From NCBI GenBank assembly GCA_045649105.1, contig JAZRPG010000022.1:1-64000 (forward strand): a stretch of 64,000 bases of DNA, written 5' to 3'. Position numbers and translations under genes: made by a program. Within the stretch, counting starts at the first letter, position 1, and every line of letters starts with the position of its first letter. Below the pieces are notes generated by a model. That model made no database searches. It saw nothing but the letters and a program-made list of their open reading frames with translations, and had not been told where the DNA came from. Shown one piece after another: positions 26,240-35,138 of this stretch. This DNA comes from JAZRPG01 sp045649105 (GTDB lineage Bacteria > Bacillota > Clostridia > Oscillospirales > JAAYXM01).

Positions 26240-26578
26240 TTACATAACTCCTTCCGCGTACACAACAGGCAGTACAAAAAGAATACCTTTGTTAGGTTTG
26301 TCAAGAGTGCCCGTGAATTTATGTATGCACTCCTTTGCGCGTACAACCCCTTCGTCATCAAGAACGGCGAGAATCATCTTGCCGGGCTCATGGTCAGGGT
26401 TAATGAATTTGCGGAGCGTTCCGAATATCGGAGGCGGCTCAACCGATGATGAGTTTACAGCCTGAAGCATGCCTTCACAGTCCACGACTGATGCACCGTG
26501 GATTCCTTTATCCATGAATTCCGTAAGGATTGAAGGCACGAGTCTGACATTGTTGGTTATAAAAACGAGAAGATTCAT
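26240..26578 (-). CDS. PII-like signalling protein
   Basis: 112 residues with the GlnB-like ferredoxin fold order: an N-terminal strand MNLLVFITN, a helix VPSILTEFMDKGIHGASVVDC with the alpha/beta turn, a poorly conserved T-loop region and a C-terminal strand. The uridylylation tyrosine of classical GlnB is absent. Located directly before, and almost touching, an antiporter lacking a regulatory domain, so it is probably that transporter's sensor. GAGCTG precedes the ATG only weakly. Assignment to the PII superfamily is moderately sure. Confidence 0.7.
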   Translation of the reverse strand: MNLLVFITNNVRLVPSILTEFMDKGIHGASVVDCEGMLQAVNSSSVEPPPIFGTLRKFINPDHEPGKMILAVLDDEGVVRAKECIHKFTGTLDKPNKGILFVLPVVYAEGVM

Positions 26579-26608
26579 ATGTTCAGCTCCTTATTATTAA
26601 TACAATAG

Positions 26609-26637
26609 ATAATAGTACTTTTATCGAAAAAAGTCAA
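26609..26637 (-). promoter_or_regulatory. promoter of the PII-like/antiporter unit
   Basis: TTGACT, 17-bp spacer, TATTAT on the minus strand, about 31 bases before the ATG at 26578. Confidence 0.75.
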
Positions 26638-26753
26638 CCGTCGAAGAAATATTTAGAAGGCAGTTTTTTAAAAGCGCGCCTGAATATTGCGGCGTTTTCT
26701 GCAGATAATACCCGTGCCTGTAAAATAGATTCGGACGGACGGTGTTTTCGGAT

Positions 26754-28208
26754 ATGGAGTCAATCTGGGAAAAGGAGACAGAATCCCCCGCGTTTCCTGC
26801 GCTTCGGGGAGATGCAAAGGTCGACACACTCATAATCGGCGGCGGGCTTTCGGGGATTCTTACCGCATATTTGCTGAAAAAACGCGGCGTTGCATGTATT
26901 GTAGTTGAGGCGGGGCGGATATTGGGCGGCACTACAAGAGGAACAACGGCAAAAGTCACCGCCCAGCACGGACTTATTTTCGCAAAGCTTATAAAGAGCT
27001 TCGGCACTTCTTCGGCGCGGCAGTATCTTTATGAAAACCTGCGTGCAGTTGAAATGTACCGCGATATAATATCAAGCGAAAATATAGACTGTGATTTCCG
27101 GAATATATTCTCGGCGATATATTCGATAGAGTCCTCGGAAAAACTGAAAGAGGAAAGGGAAGCGCTCAAAGCTCTGGGCTGCGATGCGGAGCTTGTTTTT
27201 CAAACCGAGCTTCCCTTTAAGGTCGCCGGTGCGCTGGAATTCAAGAACCAGGCAGCGGTAAATCCGTTAAAGCTTGCATATGCTCTTGCAAAAAAGCTTG
27301 AAATATATGAGAATACGCCCGTGATTTCGCTGTCTGAGGGAAGCGCAAAAACGGCATACGGGGAAATTTCTGCGCGGCGCATTGTGCTTGCCTCGCATTT
27401 TCCGTTTATAAATATGCCGGGATACTATTTTTTGCGCATGCATAAGGAGCGCTCATATGTCCTTGCGCTTGACGGCATAAAGGAGCTTTCAGGTGCATAT
27501 CTCGGCATAGACAGCGGAAATTTATCCTTCAGAAGCTGCGGCAATGTTCTTCTTCTGGGCGGAGGGGGACACAGGTGCGGCGAGTTTGCGAAGGACGCCG
27601 GATATGCTCCGGTAAAAAAAGCGGCAGAAACGCTGTATCCGGGTGCACGGGAAATTCTCAGATGGTCAACGGAGGACTGCATGACGCATGACGGCGTGCC
27701 GTATATCGGAAGATTCTCAAAGGAACTTGAGAGCGTATATGTTGCAACAGGATTTAACAAATGGGGAATGACGACATCGCTTCTCGCAGCGGATTTATTA
27801 TCAAGGAAATTAAGCGGCGAGGAGATAAGCTTCGGCGTGTTTGACCCTCAGAGGAAGAATTTTACACCGTCGCTTGCCGGGCTTCTGGAGGATGGCGAAA
27901 AGGCCGCCGCAGGGCTTTTAAAAAGTGCGTTTTCCGTTCCCAAGCTTGTGCTTTCTGATATGAAGCGCGGTGACGGCGCGGTTATAGAGCATGAGGGAAA
28001 AGCATACGGCGCGTATATCGACACGGACGGGACTGCATATATAGTTTCGGCTAAGTGTCCGCACCTCGGCTGCCGCCTGTCGTGGAATCCCGACGAGCGT
28101 ACATGGGACTGCCCGTGCCACGGCTCCCGCTTCAGCTTTAAGGGTGAGCAGCTCGGAAACCCCGCGCAAACGGGGCTTTGGTGTCATGTGCAAAAAACAG
28201 AGGGATAA
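26754..28208 (+). CDS. FAD-dependent oxidoreductase with C-terminal Rieske domain
   Basis: 484 residues from the ATG at 26754 (ESIWEKE start as in relatives; a GTG at 26742 is possible). DTLIIGGGLSGILTAYLL at residues ~25-42 is the FAD-binding fold of the D-amino-acid oxidase type. The last ~100 residues form a Rieske [2Fe-2S] domain with CPHLGC and CPCHGSRF, separated by about 15 residues. Such fusions move electrons between a flavin substrate site and a high-potential cluster; the substrate is unknown. Common in Clostridia and Bacilli. Confidence 0.88.
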   Translation: MESIWEKETESPAFPALRGDAKVDTLIIGGGLSGILTAYLLKKRGVACIVVEAGRILGGTTRGTTAKVTAQHGLIFAKLIKSFGTSSARQYLYENLRAVEMYRDIISSENIDCDFRNIFSAIYSIESSEKLKEEREALKALGCDAELVFQTELPFKVAGALEFKNQAAVNPLKLAYALAKKLEIYENTPVISLSEGSAKTAYGEISARRIVLASHFPFINMPGYYFLRMHKERSYVLALDGIKELSGAYLGIDSGNLSFRSCGNVLLLGGGGHRCGEFAKDAGYAPVKKAAETLYPGAREILRWSTEDCMTHDGVPYIGRFSKELESVYVATGFNKWGMTTSLLAADLLSRKLSGEEISFGVFDPQRKNFTPSLAGLLEDGEKAAAGLLKSAFSVPKLVLSDMKRGDGAVIEHEGKAYGAYIDTDGTAYIVSAKCPHLGCRLSWNPDERTWDCPCHGSRFSFKGEQLGNPAQTGLWCHVQKTEG

Positions 28209-28226
28209 TTTTTTTATATATAATAA

Positions 28227-28256
28227 TTGAAAAAGAGGTAATCTCTGTGATATAAT
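28227..28256 (+). promoter_or_regulatory. promoter of purC
   Basis: TTGAAA, 18-bp spacer, TATAAT; no purine riboswitch pattern seen in the 70-base leader. Confidence 0.7.
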
Positions 28257-28328
28257 ATCTCTATTATATTCAGACGCAAAAATATCGCGCATTTTTCGGA
28301 AAAAACAAAAAACAGGAGGTTTTTTATC

Positions 28329-29012
28329 ATGAAAAAAATTTACGAGGGCAAGACAAAGGACGTATTCAGTCTCGACAACGGAAATGTATTGCTTAAGTTC
28401 AAGGACGATTGCACGGGTAAGGACGGCGTGTTTGACCCGGGTGAGAACTCTGTCGGACTTAAGATTGAAGGAATCGGAAAGGCTAACTTAAGAACATCGG
28501 TATATTATTTTGACATGCTCAAGGCTGCCGGCATAAAGACGCATTATGTAAGCGCAAATGTGGACGATGCGACAATGGAGGTTCTTCCGGGTAAGGTTTT
28601 CGGAAACGGACTTGAGGTTATATGCAGACTTGTCGCAACGGGCAGCTTTATAAGAAGATACGGTGAGTACATAAAGGACGGCACACCGTTTGAGGGCGGC
28701 TATGTCGAGTGTACCTTCAAGAACGACGAAAAGGGCGACCCGCTCGTTACGAGTGAGGGCCTTGCCGCGCTCGGAGTCATGAGCGAGGATATGTTTAAAA
28801 GCATGAAGGAGCAGACCCTTAAAATCACAAAGATTGTCGCGGACGATTTAAAGTCAATCGGGCTTGATTTGTGGGACATTAAGTTTGAGTTCGGGTATAA
28901 TAACGACGAGGTTATCCTTATAGACGAGATTGCATCCGGAAATATGCGCGTTTATAAGGACGGGAAGATTGTCGAGCCTGTTGAGCTTACAAAGCTTATC
29001 CTCAACAGATAA
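28329..29012 (+). CDS. purC: phosphoribosylaminoimidazole-succinocarboxamide synthase
   Basis: 227 residues, a normal PurC length. It opens KKIYEGKTKDVF, contains VICRLVATGSFIRRYG, and IDEIASGNMRVYK near the C-terminus. It condenses CAIR with aspartate in purine synthesis. AACAGGAGG precedes the ATG. No other pur gene is nearby, which is unusual for Bacillota, where purC is normally inside a pur operon. An FNT-like gene begins 30 bases later. Confidence 0.95.
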   Translation: MKKIYEGKTKDVFSLDNGNVLLKFKDDCTGKDGVFDPGENSVGLKIEGIGKANLRTSVYYFDMLKAAGIKTHYVSANVDDATMEVLPGKVFGNGLEVICRLVATGSFIRRYGEYIKDGTPFEGGYVECTFKNDEKGDPLVTSEGLAALGVMSEDMFKSMKEQTLKITKIVADDLKSIGLDLWDIKFEFGYNNDEVILIDEIASGNMRVYKDGKIVEPVELTKLILNR

Positions 29013-29041
29013 CGGGCGTGTTCCGGCGTGTGTGGAAAGAT

Positions 29042-29632
29042 ATGAACAGTTTCATGAAAGCAATAGCCGGCGGCTTTATGATAGGCATAGGCGGCTCCGT
29101 ATATCTCGCGTGTGACATAAAGTACATAGGTGCGTTCCTGTTCGCGCTCGGACTTCTTACGATATGTGAATTCGGCCTCGGACTTTATACGGGAAAGGTC
29201 GGGTACATAATTAAGGAAAAGGGCGGCTACCGGCGTGAGGTTCTGGTCACCCTTCTGGGAAACGCGGTAGGGACTTTTGTCTGCGGTCTTCTTGTGAGCG
29301 CGGCAAAGCCATATTCCGAAAATGCGGTGGCAATATGCCTTACAAAGCTTGAAGCCGATGTTGTGTCCGCGCTCATTTCGGCATTCTTCTGCGGTATTCT
29401 GATGTTTATTGCCGTGCGCATGTATAAACGCGGTACGGGTGCTGCAAAATACCTCGGAATATTCACCGCCGTTCCCGCATTTATTCTTTCGGGGTTTGAG
29501 CATTCGGTTGCAAATATGTTTTATTTTTCTGCGGCGCGTATATTTAATTTGCAGGTTCTCGGGTTTATACTCGTGTATGTTATCGGAAACGCGCTCGGCG
29601 CATTTGCGATTGCGCTTTTTGACAGGGATTAG
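29042..29632 (+). CDS. formate/nitrite transporter-like membrane protein, short
   Basis: 196 residues from ATG 29042 (GTG at 29018 is an alternative). About five to six transmembrane segments; the segments SFMKAIAGGFMIGIGG near the N-terminus, GLGLYTGKVGY and SVANMFYF match the FocA/NirC aquaporin-like fold, including the inner G-rich repeat. Typical FNT proteins have 260-290 residues, so this is a compact form. Probable cargo is a small monovalent anion such as formate, nitrite or hydrosulfide. It lies between purC and an SDR gene with short gaps. Confidence 0.72.
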   Translation: MNSFMKAIAGGFMIGIGGSVYLACDIKYIGAFLFALGLLTICEFGLGLYTGKVGYIIKEKGGYRREVLVTLLGNAVGTFVCGLLVSAAKPYSENAVAICLTKLEADVVSALISAFFCGILMFIAVRMYKRGTGAAKYLGIFTAVPAFILSGFEHSVANMFYFSAARIFNLQVLGFILVYVIGNALGAFAIALFDRD

Positions 29633-29653
29633 AAAAACTTGGAGGTGCGCGGT

Positions 29654-30370
29654 GTGAAGAAAAAAGTTCTCGTAACGGGCGCGTCACGCGGCATAGGTCT
29701 TGCGACGGCAGAGCTTTTTGCGCGCAGCGGGTACACTGTTTATGCGACATATAACACAACTTGCGATACGCTGCCGCCGCTTTCAGAATCGCTTGCGCTT
29801 GAGGGCGGGGCGCTTATCCCCGTCCGTGCAGATGTGCGGAAGAGAGATGACATAGAGCGCATTGTAAAAGATGCAGGCGGCATCGATATTCTCATAAACA
29901 ACGCGGGAATTTCGCAGTTTTGCCCGTTTACGGACATTACGGAGAAGGATTGGGATACGATGCTCGATGTAAACCTTAAATCTGTCTTCACATGCACAAG
30001 CTGCGCCGTCGGCCACATGATAAAGAATAAGTGGGGAAGAATTATAAGCATTTCCTCTGTCTGGGGCGTTAAGGGCGGCTCGTGCGAGGTGCACTATTCA
30101 GCCTCGAAGGCAGGCATCATCGGCTTTACAAAGGCGCTTTCAAAGGAGCTCGGACCGTCGGGGATTACGGTGAATTGCATAGCCCCCGGCGCGATTTCTA
30201 CGGATATGAACGGTGACCTTACCGCAGATGATGTTGCGGCGATAGAGGCACAGACGCCGCTCGGCAGATTCGGCCGTGCAGACGAGATTGCGCGTGCGGC
30301 ATTATACCTTGCAGAGGCAGATTTCGTAACGGGTGAAGTGCTCTGTATAGACGGAGGCTTTCCTGCATAG
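29654..30370 (+). CDS. short-chain dehydrogenase/reductase (FabG-like)
   Basis: 238 residues from GTG 29654, placed 6 bases after GGAGGTG. TGASRGIG at residues ~8-15 is the Rossmann cofactor motif, NNAGIS the NAG motif, and the catalytic Ser-Tyr-Lys is visible as SISSVWG then YSASKAG. The C-terminal EVLCIDGG is typical of FabG-like reductases. Substrate is unknown; a cytoplasmic 3-oxoacyl-ACP reductase is possible but no fab genes are nearby. A strong terminator follows. Confidence 0.85.
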   Translation: MKKKVLVTGASRGIGLATAELFARSGYTVYATYNTTCDTLPPLSESLALEGGALIPVRADVRKRDDIERIVKDAGGIDILINNAGISQFCPFTDITEKDWDTMLDVNLKSVFTCTSCAVGHMIKNKWGRIISISSVWGVKGGSCEVHYSASKAGIIGFTKALSKELGPSGITVNCIAPGAISTDMNGDLTADDVAAIEAQTPLGRFGRADEIARAALYLAEADFVTGEVLCIDGGFPA

Positions 30371-30384
30371 CTTAAAAAACAATT

Positions 30385-30419
30385 ACGGGGCACACTCAAA
30401 AAAGAGTGTGCCCCGTTTT
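30385..30419 (+). terminator. terminator after SDR
   Basis: Perfect 13-bp GC-rich stem (30385-30397 with 30404-30416), A6 loop, then TTTTA. It marks the left edge of the accessory region. Confidence 0.88.
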
Positions 30420-30461
30420 ATGTTTGCGGTTTTTAAATTAATTATACCTGTAAGCCGCGAC

Positions 30462-31718
30462 TTACAGCGGATGAAAAATCGGGAAGATAAGTAAAGTCAG
30501 AATCAGTGTGATTATATTGAGAAGTCCTCCAACCTTCAAATAGTCTATAAACCGGTATCCTCCCGTCAAAGTAAGGGCATTAGGCGGTGAGGAGGTTGGA
30601 GTCATATACACAACATTTGCAAACACAGCCACTGCAATCGCAAGTGATCTTGGATTCATTCCAAAGCTTTCCGCCAGATATATGGAAATTGGAACAAGAA
30701 TCGTTGTTGTGGCAGATGTGGAAATTGTGTTCGCCAATAAAGATGCCAGAACGGCAATGACCACAAGAATCAGGTAGTGGTTGACCTCGGAACCGGTCAG
30801 GCGCACAATGCTGTCAACGATAAGTTCACCGGCACCGCTTTCGTTGAGACATGCCGCCATACTCAGCGCACTGGCGAGCAAAATTACAGTGTTCCAATCG
30901 ACATTTTTAAATGCATTTTTGGCTTTAACGCATCTGAAAACAATACACGCCGCCGCACCTAACATTGCTATGATACCATAATTAAATACCTGTGTGATGA
31001 ATCCGAGGATACAAAGCAACATGATGATTAAGGAAATCAGCATTTTTCCGTTAAACTCTTGTTCGGATTGCGCTTCGTTGTTTTCCTTGACTTCTTCCTC
31101 CGGCAGATTCGCAAGTAATCTTCTGCCGACAAAGAGAAAATACAGCAATAAGATTATGAATTTGGGTATGCCTGTCATGGCATATTCAAAAAAACCAACA
31201 GTTTCTATTCCGTTCTGTTCTATAATGCCCTGCGCAATAACCTGAGGCGTGGAGCCTATCAAGGTAATTCCGCCGCCGGCAATTGCAGCAAATCCGATTG
31301 GCATATACAATGCTTTCTTATGAAGCGTACCTTTTGATGCAACAACCGCCGCCTCTGCGACAGGAAGCATCATGGCAACGGTTGCGGTATTGGAGAAAAA
31401 AGCCGATATGATACCTGAAAGTATTATACAGGCGAACATAAAACCTTTTTCGCTACTTCCGAACAAGCGTATAAGTTTCCTTCCGAAAAACGCTGCGGCT
31501 CCCGTATGAAAAAAAGTGTCACCTACAATACACATACCAAGGACCATGATGGTTACATCATTGGAGAATCCTGAAAATACCGTATTGTAGGAACAGCACC
31601 CGAATATCCCCATGGCCATGCAGGATAACAGGGAGGTTACCGAAAGAGGAATCAGTTCCGTGATATAGAGAAAGAATGTGGCAGCTAATATGATAATAGC
31701 TATAATACTTGGGGTCAT
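30462..31718 (-). CDS. SLC13/DASS-family anion symporter
   Basis: About 418 residues from the ATG at 31718 (the TTG at 31730 is too close to the GAAAGGA site). Eleven or so transmembrane segments. The DASS/SLC13 double motif is visible: FSNTATVAMMLP near residue 120 and ANTISTSATTT near 330. Family members import C4-dicarboxylates, citrate, sulfate or similar anions with Na+. The shortened loop between the two repeats is normal for bacterial forms. It lies 108 bases downstream of the ligase gene of the dlt-like cluster on the same strand and may provide that pathway's acid. Confidence 0.82.
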   Translation of the reverse strand: MTPSIIAIIILAATFFLYITELIPLSVTSLLSCMAMGIFGCCSYNTVFSGFSNDVTIMVLGMCIVGDTFFHTGAAAFFGRKLIRLFGSSEKGFMFACIILSGIISAFFSNTATVAMMLPVAEAAVVASKGTLHKKALYMPIGFAAIAGGGITLIGSTPQVIAQGIIEQNGIETVGFFEYAMTGIPKFIILLLYFLFVGRRLLANLPEEEVKENNEAQSEQEFNGKMLISLIIMLLCILGFITQVFNYGIIAMLGAAACIVFRCVKAKNAFKNVDWNTVILLASALSMAACLNESGAGELIVDSIVRLTGSEVNHYLILVVIAVLASLLANTISTSATTTILVPISIYLAESFGMNPRSLAIAVAVFANVVYMTPTSSPPNALTLTGGYRFIDYLKVGGLLNIITLILTLLIFPIFHPL

Positions 31719-31826
31719 AGCATCACTCAAATCCTTTCGTTTGCTTGGTGTTTTACCTGTGCAGGAAAATAACAGTCACACTGAAGAACGGTACCGTATC
31801 AAAGGCTGATATCTCCTTGCAGTAGC

Positions 31827-33281
31827 TTATTGATTGCTCTTGTAGAATTTTCTGTCAACCTTACCGTTGGATGTTCTTTGGATTGAATCGACAAACTCTA
31901 TTACCGTTGGGATCTTATACCGATCGAGCTTTGCAGTCAGCGCCTCAAAAATGGTTTTGACCTCCCCTTCGAACATCTCGTTTTTTACAACCAACAGTTT
32001 TGGGGTTTGTCCGGTTATGCGGTCGGATATTGCGAAACAAACACAATCAGCTATGCCGCGGATCGAAAGCGCGGCATTTTCTATCTCGGAGGGGATAACC
32101 TTTAAACCGCCAATGTTGATAACATCGTCCTTTCTCCCTTTAACATACAGAAAGCCCTCGTTATCATAAAAGCCGACATCATTGGAAAGGAAGTAGCCGT
32201 CTTTGAATACCGATTGATTTAAGTCGTCACGCTGCCAGTAACCAACCGTGTTCATATCGCTTTTGATCATAATCGTTCCTGTTTCTCCGGGTTTCACAGG
32301 CGTAAAATCATCATTGACAACCTTAACATCAACATCAATGCAGGGCTTTCCCACGCATGTAATATCCTTTTCATCTCGGTCATACCTGTGAAGGCAAACT
32401 GAGCCGTTTTCGGAAGAGCCGTAGGAAAAATACAGTCTGCTGTGCGGCAGCATTTGTCTCATGAAGGCGCGTTGAGACTCCTGCATCGGCGCAGAGGCAG
32501 TGTATACATAGTCTATCTGCTCTGCAAAGGAATGAAGCCTGTCCCGCGAAAGCTGCTGCAGAATAGTGATGTTTGCAGGCGGCAGATAAAGGGATGTTAC
32601 TTTATATTCCTCAATTAATGAGAACATGCGCTTCATCTTCGTAATACCGTCAAGGAAAATGAAAGTACCGCCCATATATCCGTTAAGATACAGCTCTCGC
32701 ATGGGCGCTACATGATTGAGGGGAACCAGGGTAATTCCTACATTGTTTTCCTTAATCTCAACCTCATGAACGCGTACCAGTGCTGTTTTCAGAATATTTT
32801 TGTGGGAAAGAACAACGCCCTTCGGCGCGCCTGTCGTTCCGGTAGTGAACATCATATCAGCAATCATATCCGGCGTGGGGAAAGAAAACTTGTAATGTGA
32901 GCAGAAACCGCACACTTTTTCTTCAAGACTTTCGTATGTCAGGTGTGGGTGCAGATCAAATTCATAATTAGACAGAATCAATCCTGCTTCAACATGTTTT
33001 GCAATATCCTCTACCATGGATTTGTCGGCATTCTTTTCGATGGGCACGAAAACAGCGCCGGCTAAATGACATCCGTAGCAGGCAATAACGAACCGGTTGG
33101 TATAGGCAGCCTGAACAATTACCCTGTCTCCGGTCTTTACGCCCATTTCGGAGATGAGCCCGGCAAATTTTTCAATCTTGTCCCATAACTCGCCGTATGT
33201 AATTTGTTCATTTTCAAAAACGACCGCCAATTTATCGTGGTGAGCCTCCGCATGCATGCGGATTCGTTCAACAATTGTCAT
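31827..33281 (-). CDS. AMP-dependent acyl ligase of a dlt-like cluster
   Basis: 484 residues, start ATG 33281 (AAAGGA upstream; seven codons shorter than the longest frame). Adenylate-forming motifs are all present: TTGTTGAPKG (A3, near 148), YGSSENGS (A5, near 283), GRKDDVINIGG (A8, near 378) and a C-terminal NGKVDRK with the catalytic lysine. It should activate a carboxylic acid with ATP and load it on a carrier. It resembles both DltA and fatty/aryl-acid ligases; the D-alanine pocket cannot be confirmed. The carrier protein gene lies 95 bases upstream, so that protein is the likely acceptor. Confidence 0.85.
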   Translation of the reverse strand: MTIVERIRMHAEAHHDKLAVVFENEQITYGELWDKIEKFAGLISEMGVKTGDRVIVQAAYTNRFVIACYGCHLAGAVFVPIEKNADKSMVEDIAKHVEAGLILSNYEFDLHPHLTYESLEEKVCGFCSHYKFSFPTPDMIADMMFTTGTTGAPKGVVLSHKNILKTALVRVHEVEIKENNVGITLVPLNHVAPMRELYLNGYMGGTFIFLDGITKMKRMFSLIEEYKVTSLYLPPANITILQQLSRDRLHSFAEQIDYVYTASAPMQESQRAFMRQMLPHSRLYFSYGSSENGSVCLHRYDRDEKDITCVGKPCIDVDVKVVNDDFTPVKPGETGTIMIKSDMNTVGYWQRDDLNQSVFKDGYFLSNDVGFYDNEGFLYVKGRKDDVINIGGLKVIPSEIENAALSIRGIADCVCFAISDRITGQTPKLLVVKNEMFEGEVKTIFEALTAKLDRYKIPTVIEFVDSIQRTSNGKVDRKFYKSNQ

Positions 33282-33376
33282 TTCGCTTTTTCCTTTCGTC
33301 ATATCTGCCGTAAAAGAGCAGGGTTTATTCGATTGGATGCAAAATCAGGTTTTATAAAGCCGATTCGCCACCGTTT

Positions 33377-33607
33377 TTACATACCCTTAAGTTGCGTTAC
33401 TGTGTCAACAATAGCATCAATGCTGTTCAGGTTTTTAGGTTCAAGCTGGTCAAGGTCGAAATCAACATCAAACTCCATTGAAAGTTCAGAGACTAATGTG
33501 ATAATCGACAGTGAATCCAATATCCCGTCATCAACAAGACGGTCAGATGAAGTGAAGTCTATCTGAGGCAAGGCCTCCTTTAAAAGTTGCAGAATCTGTT
33601 CTTTCAT
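33377..33607 (-). CDS. acyl carrier protein of the dlt-like cluster
   Basis: 76 residues with the phosphopantetheine site GILDSLSI, Ser32. It is a DltC/ACP-size protein rich in acidic residues, with AAAGGATG upstream of the ATG. It should be charged by the neighbouring ligase and act as donor for the neighbouring MBOAT protein. It sits between these two genes on one strand, with gaps of 51 and 95 bases. Confidence 0.88.
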   Translation of the reverse strand: MKEQILQLLKEALPQIDFTSSDRLVDDGILDSLSIITLVSELSMEFDVDFDLDQLEPKNLNSIDAIVDTVTQLKGM

Positions 33608-33658
33608 AATTTTTCATCCTTTCATATTTATGCATTAATGAGTTTCAAAAATCCGAAT

Positions 33659-35116
33659 TTAGAAGTTGAAATAAATAAAGGGGTTATATCCGCCGCTGAT
33701 TGAATACGAAGCAGATACAAAGAATATACAGATCATAGCGGCAAATTTAAGCGCAGACCATATCTTTTCATACGGTTTCCCGCTGCATAATGCATTGACC
33801 TTTTCAACAACCGGGAACGAGAAAAGAAGACCGGCCAGCAACACAATCTTATACTGTCCCACCCAATATATAAAGGTGTTATCGGCAAAAACATTTCCGT
33901 TTAAATGAAGCATCGAGCTGTAATATGTAACTGCCTGCCCCACGCTTTCTGACTTGAATATGACCTTTGTAAGCAATACAATCAAAAAGGTTGAGAAAAA
34001 GCCAACGACGGCTGCAAGCTTCTTGTTTTGAATCGGTTTCCTGTTTTGTTCCCAAAAAATGAAAACAAATTGGATAAGCCCCCACAGCACAAAGGTCATA
34101 TTTGCACCGTGCCATATGCCGGTAGACATCCAAACAACAAAAAGCACGAAGCAGGTAGAAAGAAGACCCGCGGTTTTTCTCTCAAATTTCTTTGACAGCT
34201 TCTTTCGTATCTTTATCGCAGGACCTAAAGAGAGCGGATAATACAGATAATCTCGGAACCACTCACCTAAGGAGATATGCCATCTTCTCCAGTACTCAGT
34301 GATTGATTTTGATACATATGGATAATTAAAGTTCAGGTTAAATGTAAAACCGAACATTTTTCCGAGCCCGATAGCCATATCCGAGTATCCGGAAAAATCA
34401 AAATAGATTTGCAGCATATAGGCAAGCGCGCCAACCCATGCAAGCGCGACGGACAACTCACCGCCATTGGCGGAAAAAGCCAAATCGGATAAAGGAGCAA
34501 GCTGGTTGGCTAAAAGAACCTTTTTCCCGAGACCTATACAGAAATGATAGGCTCCGGAAGAAAACTTTTCAAACGAATGCCCCCTGTTTTTCAGCTGTTC
34601 TGCAATCGAGCCGTAACGCACGATAGGGCCGGCCACCAGCTGCGGGAAGAAGGCAATATACAGCCCGACATTTAAAATATTAGTCTGTGCCTCGTCTTTC
34701 TTTCTGTACACATCGATTACATAGGACAGCGCCTGAAACGTATAAAAGGATATCCCGATAGGCAAAGCCAGATTTGACAGCGCACCTACAGATCTGCCCA
34801 ACAGATCCAGTGTCCAGGACAGATATTTGAATACGAATAAAAGACCCAGATTGAAAATGCATCCGATCGCTACAATCCACTTTCCTTTAGTCGTTTTCGG
34901 GCAGGTAGAAACCGCAAGACCGAGGAAATAGTTCACCACAATACTCAGAATCATCAAAAAAACGTAAAGCGGTTCACCCCAGGCATAGAAAAACAGAGAA
35001 ACGATAAGAAGCCAGACGTTTCGCAACGAAATGTTTTTCCAAATAAAGAGAAAATAGTATACAACTAATGTTATGGGTAGAAAGAGAAACAAAAATACTG
35101 CATCTGAAAAAACCAT
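33659..35116 (-). CDS. MBOAT-family membrane O-acyltransferase (AlgI/DltB-like)
   Basis: 485 residues with 10-12 transmembrane segments. Hallmarks are YWRRWHISLGEWFRDYLYYPL near residue 270 and the catalytic-histidine segment WHGANMTFVLWG near 335. MBOAT proteins of this branch take an acyl group from a cytoplasmic donor and pass it through or onto an exported polymer (AlgI in alginate, DltB in teichoic acid). DHHW-domain gene precedes it by 22 bases, carrier gene follows by 51. Confidence 0.92.
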   Translation of the reverse strand: MVFSDAVFLFLFLPITLVVYYFLFIWKNISLRNVWLLIVSLFFYAWGEPLYVFLMILSIVVNYFLGLAVSTCPKTTKGKWIVAIGCIFNLGLLFVFKYLSWTLDLLGRSVGALSNLALPIGISFYTFQALSYVIDVYRKKDEAQTNILNVGLYIAFFPQLVAGPIVRYGSIAEQLKNRGHSFEKFSSGAYHFCIGLGKKVLLANQLAPLSDLAFSANGGELSVALAWVGALAYMLQIYFDFSGYSDMAIGLGKMFGFTFNLNFNYPYVSKSITEYWRRWHISLGEWFRDYLYYPLSLGPAIKIRKKLSKKFERKTAGLLSTCFVLFVVWMSTGIWHGANMTFVLWGLIQFVFIFWEQNRKPIQNKKLAAVVGFFSTFLIVLLTKVIFKSESVGQAVTYYSSMLHLNGNVFADNTFIYWVGQYKIVLLAGLLFSFPVVEKVNALCSGKPYEKIWSALKFAAMICIFFVSASYSISGGYNPFIYFNF

Positions 35117-35138
35117 ATTTTCTTAATCTCTCCTTCCT

